DNA from: Eretmocerus hayati
Taxonomy: Eukaryota > Arthropoda > Insecta > Hymenoptera > Aphelinidae
Reading direction: 5' to 3'
Length of the DNA stretch: 64,000 nt
NCBI GenBank assembly: GCA_029851415.1
Contig: CM056742.1
Location: forward strand, 150,169,121 to 150,233,120
In this document: piece after piece, positions 1 through 12,900 of the stretch
Numbering within the stretch: the first letter of the stretch is position 1
Layout: every line of letters begins with the position of its first letter
Position numbers and translations under genes: made by a program
The notes under the pieces: generated by a model
Told to the model about the DNA's origin: nothing
The model's input: only the letters and a program-made list of their open reading frames with translations
Database searches by the model: none

Positions 1-3000
1 GACTTTCTGTCATAACGCTTTTGTATATACGAGATGTTAATTTTGAAATTTGTTCCATTGTGGCAGCTCGAGTGGCCTCTGTTATAACGATATTATAATA
101 TACGTACGATGAATAAGTATATAAGCACTTATTACGATTCCCGCTTAAAAGATCTTAAGCCTATTGATATGTTCGCATTCGTTTTACATAGTAATATCAT
201 AATTGTATTTTCTTCCTCATCATTATTACCATCTAATCGATAAAACACACCGCGCGCTTCGTCCCCCTTTCCAATATAATAAGATCATCACTTGTAATAA
301 TGCGCTTACCAATAATTGTCATAATTGTCTTTATATACTTTCGCTTAAATAAGATCACCCCGCGGAAACCCCGATTATAATAAATAATTCCCCCCCCCCT
401 CCCCAATTAGCTAGGACATTCATTGAGAATTCGCAAATTTTTTTTTCTTCCTATCTCCCACTCATCTCGTTTATGCTTCCATTTTCGTTATAACAAGACG
501 CAATAAAACGTTAAATACTTGTTAATTTTTTTATTTTCTTAGGGCACCTTTGGTATTAAGCTTGATGTTCGCCTCTTCAACTAGTTTGTAATATAACGGC
601 TTCTCAACGCTGCCGTCTCGCGCTCGACAATGTCATCTTGTAAACGATCGCTTCGAAATGACACTTTGTGTATATTCTCAAATCTTCAAATCCTAATTAG
701 ATTTTATTCGAATCTATTTCACTCCTTGGACAAATTCATCATTTATACTGAATTATCAAATGATGAATTTGTCTGTTCCACATTTTTCAAAAAACTCACA
801 CCTGGGCTCATTCTTTCACCGTATCTTTCATTTCGATGCGATAGTATAAAAGAAGAATTTTCGGTTTTAATTGCGTGTGATATGTTTGTGTGTGTGTCTT
901 CGTGACCTTAACAGTGCCTTTATACATTGATTTGACGACCAACGAAATTCATTTTTTTTTTCTTGGCAGAGATTCAACATCTCGTGCAACATAACGAATT
1001 ATTTTACGTGTCTTATAACCAAATTTTTTTTTTCAATGAAAATTGTCGTAACTCTATGTTCGCTCTCGCTCTCCGATCATTCTGTTCAATTACTTGCATC
1101 TTACTTAACGATGTGCAAAACGCGCCGACTCGGGGTGAAAACGACGCGTTTACACGACTCGAAGGCCCCAATTCATCATAATTTTTTCCCCCTTTACTTT
1201 CATCAATCATTGCAAAGCTGTCCATTTCCTTATTCTTATAAATCATCGATTCATCGCTATCCGATATTTACTCGTCATTGTATATTGTTAAATTACGCTT
1301 ATAAGCTATTTACTTTCATCGTTTTCCGCACCTTGCTTTCTTGCTATACTTTCATAAGAGTTTCCCCGTGATATGTCGTTTATTCATCCTTATGCCCTAT
1401 ATCTTAATTACTTCCATTAGTTCCAATACTTTCAATAGTTCCATTACTTCCATTACTTTCATTATTTTCATTACTTTCATCAAGTTCCGTATGTATACTA
1501 TGTTATATAAACGTGTTGGTCAGTTTCATCTAAGATGAGGGAGCTACTTTTTCAGCAACTCCATCTCATTTTTAAACGCTTTTTTTCTTGTAAACTCATT
1601 GAGAACCACCTACTAATACTTTCAACGCAGTTCTCTTTTAGAGTAGACCAATGCTCGAGTAGATAATGAGAGTACAACTCGAGCTTGTAAAAAACTTGGT
1701 AAAATAAAATTAGGTCTCACGATTTTCCGCCGCGAAGATCCTACAAAAATCATACGAAATAGTCCGGAGGCCCCTAGCTCTTCATACGTTTCCAATGTCA
1801 TTGTCGTCAATCGTCGGACTCTGTTTTTTTGTTTTTTCTCACGCGCTTCGAGTGCCGAAATTTTCTTTGGGTCCGATCTGCAAGAACTGCAATGAAGCTC
1901 GTAACTTTCCTGACTTGCCGTGATGCTGTAGCCTCTTCTTGGTCGTCTTCGTCGTCGTCGGCATCGCAGTTTTAGAGATTCCTGGATTAAACTCGTCGAG
2001 TAGTACAATGTGTCAGCCTCACATGCCGTTGATGTCAATCTTAAGGTTGCCCATTTTCTTCTCCCTTGGATCCCTGCAACAAAATAAAACATGGCGTCAT
2101 GGTCATAGATTTTAGGTGGTTTTGACGACTAACTTTATGAAAGTTCATTCCAAAATGCCCCAAAAAAGTCCATCTCTCAAATGTAGTGGATACTTGGTCT
2201 TTGGGACACATTGTGAACAAGATTTCTGGTATTTATTCTTTCGAGAAGACATTTTATACAGAAGTTGTGAAAAATCTCTTGAAGACGAGAGTGTGTTTGT
2301 GTAATGATATGAGTTATTTTGAAGAAACCTCGAGTGTTGCTGAACGGTTGTAAATCAAGTGGTATGATTATGGAATGATCAAATTTGAGAGCTAATAAGA
2401 CGACATATTTTGCGTGGAGAGTGGTATCAATGTTCACATAACAGCAATTGATACCATCAAAGATTTGACATTGGCACTAATGCCTTGGGACTTTATCCAC
2501 ATCTTTCTGAAGATCCTTGGGTTGTTCAGAGTCTGAGTGGACTAGTCGTGAGTCCATATTCTGGATCAGCAGAGGCTTTTATCTTCATCTTTTGAGGAAT
2601 GTCTCAGAATAAGTCGGTTCCAACAAAAGTTGTCAATATTCTCCCTTCACATAGGAAACAGAGTCAAAATGAGAAAAGATTTTGGTCAAAGGTTTTGTGC
2701 CTAATTATACAATGTGGGGAAAATCTCGATGCCAGAGAAATCGTGTTTTCAGATGTGAATCTAGTCTTCTGTGACTCTGAACAACTTTGTCACTTTTGAA
2801 CGGGCCAGAGATCATATCGATTGTCTCAGCATTTGTTCTTGTCCATAACATACTTTGAAACGATACAATATCTGGCCTTGATGATATATGTCTCCAAATA
2901 AAGCCACGCTGATGCAAACAAAAGTTTGGAACGTCCCACACACTTGCATGTACAATAATTGTAATATTCTTGCATGCTTAGATGAGTCTGGTCTATATAT

Positions 3001-3704
3001 TCCTGGTTCATGATCAAAGTGTAGAACAAAAAAGAATGAACTAAAACTCCCATGAAACATTGACCAATCAATCTGAGATGTTAAGTGAATAAGTATACAA
3101 GTTGAATAGACATCGTATGAAGGTATTGGGTACCTCGCAATGGTCATGAAAGTTGAAAATCATGCTGTAGGTTCTGTTGGAGACTCGTGGCAACGCAATT
3201 AAGAAGAATATATTAATTCGTCAAACTTTCCATAGGCCTGAAGGATACAGAACAAATAAACGGAAGTAGCTCAGTAATCACAGAATCAGCACAAAAAAGT
3301 ACAACAGATGGCATTCAAAAGAGAGAATAGACGGCAGAAGACAAATTGTCATTTGAACACTCCCCGGTAATGGGAGCCATCAATTGGAGACCCAATTGTC
3401 TTGGAAGCATCCAAGCGAGTAATTTCTGACTATATATATCTATGAACGCAAGCTTTCAGAGACGCAAAAAAGGAAACTGCAAACTATAATATACTTGATA
3501 CACCCAACGCAGTTTCATAATAGTATCACATCATAAGAAAGCAATCAGTTCATATCCTATCTTCCAGACTAAAAGCATCGGGTTCACGTATAGACGCATC
3601 GAATGTAAATAGGCGCAACGTAAAAGTACAGAAAACGAGTAATAACAGAAATACACGAGCGAACAAAATGTAATAAAAAGCCCATTGCTTGCATAAACAT
3701 TGCA
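1..3704. other. 3' flank or 3' UTR/last intron of cpo
   Basis: No conserved coding sequence is visible apart from the weak exon candidate at 2073-2041. There is a poly-C run at 390-399, a TTCCATTA-type imperfect repeat around 1410-1480, and CGTCGT-rich sequence near 1930-1965. A minus-strand AATAAA occurs at 2237-2232, about 1.5 kb past the stop at 3705, and another at 1384-1379. Either could end the long transcript, but nothing distinguishes them. Confidence 0.5.
2041..2073 (-). CDS. candidate cpo terminal exon (very tentative)
   Basis: A strong-looking acceptor (pyrimidine-rich ttattttgttgcag) ends at 2074. Joined to the gtacgt donor at 3750 in phase 0 it gives WIE-GSKGEENGQP and a TAA at 2043-2041. 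The only support is splice-site quality and phase. Other frames after this acceptor are also open: one gives DPREKKMGNLKIDINGM-stop, another stays open to about 1622 with a long arginine run. Confidence 0.2.
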   Translation of the reverse strand, partial: GSKGEENGQP

Positions 3705-3954
3705 TTATATCAAATGGCTCATTCCATTTGTTGAATAAGAGACACGTACTTCGATCCAAAGATTCGTATAGCCGACCTCGGCCATTTTTGACTTTGCATA
3801 TTCGATTCTTATAGCTCCACGGTCTGAGGAGACCAGGAGTGATCCCTGGAGTGTTGTCATTGCCTGAGCCGCGTAGCGTACGTCTTGATATTCGACAAAA
3901 GCCACAGGCGAGCCACCTTTTGAGTACATACGAAGCCGACAGAAACCAGGAAAA
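3705..3954 (-). CDS. cpo: cpo visible exon 7: rest of RRM2 and a C-terminus
   Basis: The acceptor is tttatgcacag and the split serine codon AG|T joins perfectly to exon 6. It encodes [20 protein letters not shown] then [20 protein letters not shown] and [20 protein letters not shown], completing RRM2 with RNP1 SPVAFVEY. The frame runs on through [21 protein letters not shown] to a TAA at 3707-3705. A gtacgt donor lies in frame after WIE (exon end 3750), so the last 14 residues may be intron read-through and the true C-terminus may lie in an exon further left. Confidence 0.9.
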
Positions 3955-6900
3955 CTGTGCATAAACAAGACAAAGCATACAGTATGGGTGCTGTTGAAGT
4001 CTAAATTACTTGTTGTACAATTTCCTGTGATTTTTATTGGGATTTGTCAAACAATTTGAGACGCAGATCACGAGCTTTTTGGTACTTCAGTCTCGAATAC
4101 TGCCTTTGGATCAAAAGTTAGAGAAGAATCTATTCGCAACGACAACGAGTCAGGAATGAGTCATGACTTTTCAGACATTCTCATTTGAAAACGAGTGATT
4201 TCAATATTCCATCGTCTTTGAAGATGTGTCTTTGAAGATCTGTCAACGAACTATTTTATACAGCAACTGTAAGTTACAGCTGTAAATCCCATGAACTCTC
4301 CAACAAGAATTCTACCATTAATAAGTGCCTATAAACTTTGAGTGTCGTATCAATCTGCCTCCAGATAGATTGTAAAATCGTATGAATGGAATTGCATTAC
4401 ACCCAGCTACTTCAATTATTAAACCTAGAAAATATTTCCATTTCCAAAACGTTGTGGACTTCTGTAGCAGCCTCTTCAAATACTTTGAATGGTCACTAAA
4501 TATGGGAACAATATACTCTGCGAATACTGAAAGACTATGACAATGACGCGAAAGAACGCCACAATTGAATGCCACTTTTTGCAAACTCTTGCAAAGGTGC
4601 AGATGAAGGCACTAACTCTAACCATTGTATGTGACATACGTGACATCGATGGTGACCAGATGAAGGAATGAGTACCTTTTTACAATAGTGCATGCTTTGT
4701 CTCATGTACAACTCTTGTGCAATACAGTCCTCGATCGCTTTTATTTTTTTTTCATGAGTGAGCACGAAGCTCCGTGCAATTGCTAGAAGAGAGTCACCCA
4801 GAGTAAGGCTTATGTGCTGTTTGTTCACTTTGATGATGATAGCTTCAAGTCAAATCGTCAGTTTCGTAATGAAAAAGAAAAAAAAAAAGGACTGGAAGAG
4901 CATTGGGTCTATTCCTGAGCGTAACTCTTCTGGGAATTACTGTTCATTGTTATCTATTACATGAGTTGATGACCGCTGTCTGAGCGAACAACACATTATT
5001 TTAGAAGCCATTGTTATTCGTGCGAGCGTACCGCAAACAAATAATGAAAAAAATCGAATTATGCTTATTTGTCGCTTTTGGGTGTACCAGCAAGAGTGAT
5101 TTTGTTGACAAAGAGGAATTTTTTTAGAAGAAAACAATAAGATATTTGAGACCTTCCTAAATGTCTGTTCGTTAATTTTTTCCAAACTTGATGAGTTCTA
5201 TTTTCGTATTGCATGAGTTCACTGTACGTTCAAATTACTCCATGATTTTATAATTTGCTCAACAGAAGAATTTGCAATACTCTGCACAGAATATAGAGAG
5301 CATATGCAGGGTAACGAGTTAATTCATATAATCTAGGATGTGTAATTGTGAATGCATAGTGCAATTTTTGCGTGCACATATATATGTTTGATAATTTTCG
5401 GTTTTTTATCAGCCAACTCTGTGTGGTCTAATCTTGAGACTAGTTTTCAACTCAATCTCTCGTGCGCAATCGTGAGAAAACGGAAAAGGTAACGTCACAT
5501 GTCGCTTTTCAACGTGCGCGCAATGCATTGTGATATACGCGAAAGAACGAACGAACGAACATATGAGGCATTGGGCTTACACGCGAAGCTGCTCGGCCAT
5601 GTGCTTCGTCGTGCGATTAGTCTTATCGCTAACTTATGCACGCCACCTTCACCTGCTCAAACGATTACATTTTTTTTTACCTTCTACAGGTCTCCCAGTC
5701 ACGCTATACGACGCGCATCACAGTGAAAATTAGTCGTCGTCGCTTGACCGTAATCGTTATTTTACAAAAATATTTTTCCATTCTGAAGAGAGTTTAATTA
5801 TTTATCAATTTTTTTTCCATTATTGTGATTTTGGGTAATTGTGCATAATCAAAAGGTATAACTGTACTTGTCGAGGCACGGCTGTGGTCTTCAATCATAA
5901 TCCGGTCTGTGCAGTTGGCATAATAACAAGTCTTTGTGAGTCGCAAGTTCGCGAATATGCTTCCCCTCAGCAATTAACATAGATTTTGATATGAGGTTTA
6001 GATGTTGTATTTACCTAGACGGTACAACATGAGAAGAAAAAGCTAGTGACTTGAATATGTTGGCTTTGAAGACAGTCACGAAAAGTTTTTCGTAAATATC
6101 ACCTGATGAATTTGAATTTTAGCTCAACGCAGGTATCAAAACAGTGAAAATAATATTCACAAAAAATACTCATCCTTCATGAATAGGAATGCAAACAACT
6201 GCCTGTAAGATCTACGTTATGCTACACATATTTCAAAACCCCATACTGCCGTAAGCGAGGTTTTAACTTACAGTAGACACGATTAATTAGGAGAAAGCGA
6301 CGGAGATCGGGCAAAAAAGTTCACGGTTGAGAAGAGGTTATGAAAAAATTCGATAACCTCGCCAGAATATTGGATGAAATCTAATTATTCGAAGAGAAAA
6401 TCACTACGCGTGCCCTCTGCATCAAAAATAAATTCATCCAACCTTTCATTAATAATTAGTTATCAAATTTCAACGATCTCAGAGTACACTCATTTAAAAA
6501 CGTGTTTGAAGTCTAAAATTGTATTTTTCAAACTTCATAAGTGAAGTTTCCACTGGAATAAGTCATTAAAAATAAACATCTTCACCACAACACGATGCAT
6601 TATGGTAATGGACTTTCTTATCACATGTAGCTATCTTTGACTCGTTCTACTCCATCATTTTACAATTTCATTCTCATTTCCATGCCAATTTCCAGCTTCT
6701 AGTACAACGTAATCTCGACCTCTACTACTATATAGAAGCCACAAATCTTGGGATGCCCTGCAGGAGGCATATTAGAGTATGCAGGGTACACACACACACG
6801 TTTACTTTGAAACTAGTCCCGCATCAAAGTTTGCTATAATATATTCTCAGATACTTTGAAATTTTATCCATAAAACGTCAGATAGGGAAGTCTGTTCATA

Positions 6901-9900
6901 TGTCTCGAGAGAGCATTGAAAAATTCATGCGACTCTCCGGTAATAAAATTCATCTCGAATCCTGTACTTCGTCTCACGTATATATACTTCACAGAATATT
7001 TCAATAATCTACAAAATTTTTCCACTCCATTTGCCCGGGTATAAATTCAAATTCAATATGCCTGTCACAAGCACACACGAAGCATGTATTATAGGTACCT
7101 CATCGCGTCGTGCATCAAAAATTTCCAATCTTTAAATTCGTGCCAAAAGCATTAGCACTACGTGCTCTGATGCTTACAATAATCGTGGTCGCTGTGTATT
7201 TAATTTTCATTGCTTGCAATATACAGTGCATATGAGTGCATATTGTCCACAAAAATTTTTATCTGGGCTTATAGTACATATTTTGATATGAAAAAATATA
7301 ATCTGAGTAGATTGATGTACTCACCTGTTGAAGATTTCCTTGAGCTCGTGTTCAGAGACGAACTGTCCGAGATTGGCAACAAACAGGGTTGAACAGGGTG
7401 CATTACTGACGGCAATATTGGGCTGAGACGAGGACGAGCCGACGGGTGAGGCGAGAGCCGGCGATGGCAAAAAGTGAGGCAGCGAGGCGTGGATTGACTG
7501 CAGAGTCGTTGGATGTGGCAGCGACATGGGAGCTTGCTGTAAAATTGCACATACGCGACAAAGAGTCGGTAATTATGAGATGAGCAATTTTTCGTTGCAT
7601 GACCAAGACAATTTTTCTCCTCTAGAATGCATGTGAGTGTGCGTTTGTGTGGTCGATAATTGGCGATGGTTGTGGATATTGTCAAAGATCTGCGGTGCTG
7701 TGCAGTATCTGGTTGTTACATACACTTATCTTCGCGTTTTAGGCACCGTCGAATATATTTTTCGGGTCATTGATGTAAAAATTCGATAGAAGTTCTCCAG
7801 ATGGAGAACTTATTGATTAGCCTCGTGGTATTTTTAATTTTCATGATTTTACAGCCGGCGTACTCTGTATTCTCATCATTCAAACCCGCCAACATACATG
7901 CTTCCTTTGAAAATAAATCACAACCTTCAGAAAAATGGAAATATAATGATGCACTTTTGCTCGGAAAGAGGTTGATCTATCATCATCTAGACACGGAAAA
8001 AATCCGAGCGTCAAACCTAAGCTTAGCATTATGTTGTCTCTGAGGATATGACTGAAGATATACTATGAGAATATAAAGTCGGTCAATGATTTGTTTGCGT
8101 GTGCATGATTATCTGAGTTGATTACAGAGACAACGCCTGACATTATGCAACAACAAATTGCTTGGTAGCTTCTAGCAAATGTCAATTCTCAAAAGTAAAA
8201 ATGTCAACTCGCTTCTCCAACGAATGTCAGACCGAATGTAATGGGTTGACGTTATCGCCAAAGAATTCAATAAACTTTTACGTAAATGGGCGAAAAATAA
8301 CTTAAATAATTGCTTTTCAGAACCGAACCTAATTTTTGTCTTTATTGGGTATCGCTCAGATTGTGTATGGGTAAAAGAACTTATTTTTCGTAAAAAAGGG
8401 GGATATGTGAGGTACGTGTGATTTTTTTCTCAAGACGAATAAGAGTTGGAATCACTCACGTGCATAGGGGCACTCGTAGGCGGTTCCAAAGCTTTGTCCG
8501 CAGATAGTCAGAGGTAGGAACGTACGGGGACCTGAGGGTGTAACGCAGGATGCACAAGTGTCGCGTGTTGTAGAGTTCCTTGCAGTTCTCCTGCTGTAGA
8601 ATATGCCAGTGGATGGTGCCACAGTTCCGGTCCACCTGGGAAGAACGGGCTCCCGAGCGCTGAAAACAAATCAAAAGATTACAAGCCCGTCATTGGGAGG
8701 TGTTTGTAGTTAGAATCCTAATTTCTTCCAAATGGGATGCATTTGGATAGACCCCGTCTCAAGGTAGTAAACGTTTGCCATATTTCTGTGCCTTTTCAGA
8801 CCCAAATTTTGGCGCTCATAGCCCAAAGACAACAAAGAATGGCATCGTTTTTATCCTGTATTTTGAACGATTTCGGACCATTCTGTACTTCAAATTACAC
8901 TCAAGTAGATATAACGGTCTGGCCTGAGTATCGGGTATGCTTTGATTGAAAAATTCTAGTAACAATAATTAATCTTAGTTTTTTGATTCTTATAAAGTAA
9001 ACTTTATCAATAACCTAATCAGAGAACTCCGCAAATTGACAATTCCTTTTTCTCTTTTTCTTCTCGTTCTCATATTCCAATAACATATCATTTCCTTATA
9101 GGAATTCTTGCCGGATCAACATACCTAAAATGACTATTTGGTACCATAATTTTATTGATAGTATTTTTCAAAGTATTTCTTTATTCAAGCCCACGAAAAC
9201 TTTTTATAAAATTACTCTAATTTCGAGCCCAACCAAATTTTGGTTCTTAATCAGATCCCAAATTTGAGAAACCAGAATCCATTTTGCCCGAGCACCAAAC
9301 AATGTTTCTTGATGTTCTCGGGGAAAAATATTCGCCAAGCCAAGCGTAAAATTAATTTTGAATACCGGACGACTGAAAAATACAAGTTTCAATAAAATTT
9401 TCATGACTAAGGTTTCTGCCACGTTGGCAAAGGTGGTCTGCTGTAAATGCAAAAGTCTACTTCAATATTGATCGAGGGAATTATTCGATCGGCCTTCTAG
9501 GCGTTGTTTTCCATTTCCGCAGAGTTACTAAACGTATCATTTGTCCGACCCTCTAGCTACATATACAGCATCGTGCCTTGCATGCTAAACTTTTCTTTTG
9601 CGGTGCACGTTTATTTCCCCCCCCCCCCCCATTTGAAATTTCCCTCTTTGGCATTCTCCCTACTATATAATACTTTTGGATAGGTATATATTGCCGCGGT
9701 TGAATATCGCGTGACCGGCATCGTCGCATCGATGCATCATACTTTATTAAACGTGCAACCTAACATGGATATGCGTATAGCGCAAGTTACCCATACGTGA
9801 GCCATGCACACAACTGTATGAGGACTATATCATTTACTCATAGAAGACTACGTATAGTCGACCTATAAGGTCTATCTACAATACTGCTAGAGTCTTTGAC

Positions 9901-12900
9901 GTTGAGGGCACCTTTTTTTCTTTGATAGCCGCGAGGAAAAACGGTAGGTAAAGGTAAGACGAAGGAATGTAAGAGAGAAAATTCGAATCCAGGTTATCGT
10001 GGTCATACATTTTGCTCTTCTAACGTGCTCTTTTCAAATCGTTCGCCATTTGTACAATGGGTTGAGCGAAAGTAACGGGCGATCGGTAAGAAAAGGGTCA
10101 TTATGTATAAAGATGTCTCGTGTAATTCCCACTTTACTCGATTCTCGTAGAAATTACTCAAAGCTCTTCTTCCTACGGCAAGTTTTTCTGACGTCCCGCA
10201 TTTCATTTCTTATATACTCCCTCTTTTCTTTCCATCTCCAACAACTTGATGATATAACGATATCTTGCAGCGATTTTTATAATAATTTGATAGGCTGCCA
10301 TATTTGAGTGTTGCAATAAAATCAATTCTGGACAACGGCGAGGAATAATGGCTGGAAAGTTATGACCCCCATCTAAAAAAATGAGTGAACAGTATACGCT
10401 CATTGACCAAAATTTCTTGATATTTGATGAAAATAGAATGCGATTTTGGCTGGAAGAAATTACCGTACATCCGTGAACTTGTGTGGGCTCTTGTCGACCA
10501 AAATTAATGAAATAAGTTCCGGAAACATATTGAAGACAGGCTCAGGGCATTGTGACCAGTTCAAACTATTGAGAGGATCTCTTGACATCTATTCTGATTT
10601 CAGTCATCATTCATACGACAATCAAATGATTGTGGAAAAAACATGAGAGGACAATCGAATTTCATTCGAAAATTGAAACAAGTAATCAAGTGAGTTGTAG
10701 AGGTCTCCCAGAAAGCTTGTGTAGTAAGCAATTAGAATCTTACCCTGCTGAAAGATGCGACAAAGATTTCGAATTGATCAAAATTTCAACCAATTTTCTT
10801 ATATAAATCAGGGGCCAGTACAGAAAAATTTTGTAACGTCCTTCTTCTATTTTTCCCTTTCAAATTCCATCGAGGGAGTGACAGTTCATTGTATTATTGT
10901 CGCATTCAGCTCACTGGTCCCCTTTATTTTCTTTATCGAATAGGACGAGAAATGAAGACAAATCGGTGCCACAATATTGATGTTTCTGCGTACTTTCATG
11001 TCCCGAATTTTGCCCTAGTACGCGAGCCCGATGGTCTTCAGCAGAACAATGTCAAGTTTTATTCCATCCAGATCTAGTGAGAGACAAAATCCGGCGCTGC
11101 ATACATGCATTGTATGTACATTGTACATGCGCATGCGTATCGATAATATCCCGTGGAGACATTTGCTAACTCGAGCAGAGTGCAAAACGCTGTTCGGGTG
11201 CTGTGTCAGCTTCGTTTATTTGGCCCTCACGAATATTGCTTGTGGCTTTACTTTCATCAATTTTGATGGATTTGCTTTGATCAAATCGACTACATTGCTT
11301 CAATGCTTTGATTTATGGTAAAGTTTTGTTGGAAACATTTTATGTGAAATGAAGTTGTTAAAAGAGCCAGGTTTCACATGCCGTTCTGTAATATTTGAAG
11401 AAGAATCGAGTCGTCGCAATTTTATGCGGAAATGTGAACTGTGAAAGACCCGAATCTAAATGAGAAAGGACGAAAATTCGAGTGCTTGTTGAGAATAACT
11501 TGATTCATTTCCACGGAATTATTGCAATAGTAACTCAATTTCGGGTGCTTGACAATTCCTTTTAGCGAAAAAAGCTCGCAACGAGCCCTCCGAACGGCCT
11601 AATAGTTAATGTGAACGAAAATTTGAATTAGTTTCTTGATGAGTTTTTCAACTTCATTTGCGCTGAGATTTGCGATTTGTAAAACTTCAACTTTCTTCCA
11701 AATTCTTCTCCTCTGTTTCTCTGAAAAAAGCCACTGTTTCCTGTGCGACGGAGTACATTTATTCGCTCCCCAACTCTAATTTCATTCGTCAAAAAGATCT
11801 GCAGGTCGAATTTCCTGTTCATATTTGTGATGATTTCCACCACTCAAATATTCAACGGCTTATAAGCAATTCCCAGAGTTGTTGTTCACCATTTCAATCA
11901 CTTGTACGATAAATTCAGACAATGATTCTGTTCACGAGTAGAAGACACTTCTAGTTTTCTGCTCAATTACAAATCGATATCTGAAAGATAACTCTAGATA
12001 GGACCAAATGAATTAAGAACCACCCTTGTTTTGTTCGTTTCGTGTGCTTCTGTTGACTTCATCAGTCTTTAGCATTGAGGTACTTCTGACCAATGAAAAT
12101 TCAGTCACACTAAGAGAATAGTAAACGATAAAGGAGGAAGTCATAAAAATTTGATACAGGAACTACCTACATTTGCGTGCAAAATTTTTAATGAAATACT
12201 ACAGCATACGTAATAGTTCTGATGTAATAATACCGTAAGGGGATATCGCTAATTTTTTTGTACAGGGTGTTGGTCGAAGTACAGAGACAAAAGAAGAATG
12301 GAGCAAGACAATGATTTAAGGGTACGTTCGTGATGAGACAAACGTGGTGAGAGGATATACAGGTGAAGGAGCGGAGAAGAGCTCTTTGGTGGGTGGGGTA
12401 CCAAAGTAAAAGTCGAAGAACAAGAAGAAGAAGAAGAAGAAAACAAACGTATAATCATGAGAAAGAAAGAGAGCTTTGGTGTGTACTTTGGTGGCGGGTG
12501 CATACTTACGTCCAGTTAGAGGGTGCATCAGAGCGGGGTGCGAGGTGGCTGCTGCAGCGGCTGGTTGCTTGGGTTTGCTAACCTTTGTGTTACTTTTTGC
12601 AAATTCCAAACGTATGGTTTGTGGCATATCAGGATCAAATCTAACTCCCTGCTGCAATAATAGAGCCCTATTAGTAACATCGGGACACGTAAAGTACATA
12701 GCTGATGGATGACAAACGTGATAGACGCGATCTGAAATTCTTTTTTTTGTAGGGAAAATTTTTTTGTGGCTGTGTATCGTTCAAGTGTCTGAGTTTACTT
12801 GATGATGAGGTGAAAATCCGATATGATGGGCAGAGTGCATTTTGATGTTAGTCTTTGATGTGAAAACATTGTATATTACAGATGTTGGTTTTTGCACAAA

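Noticed and set aside
1622..2092. 156-codon minus-strand open frame with a long arginine run
   Set aside because: The arginine run is a CGTCGT-type simple repeat read in one frame. The frame has no recognisable domain and the first part is better explained as sequence after an acceptor-like site.
3550..3978. 142-codon minus-strand frame overlapping the RRM2 exon
   Set aside because: It is the out-of-frame shadow of the cpo exon at 3954-3705, which has the clear RRM2 motifs.
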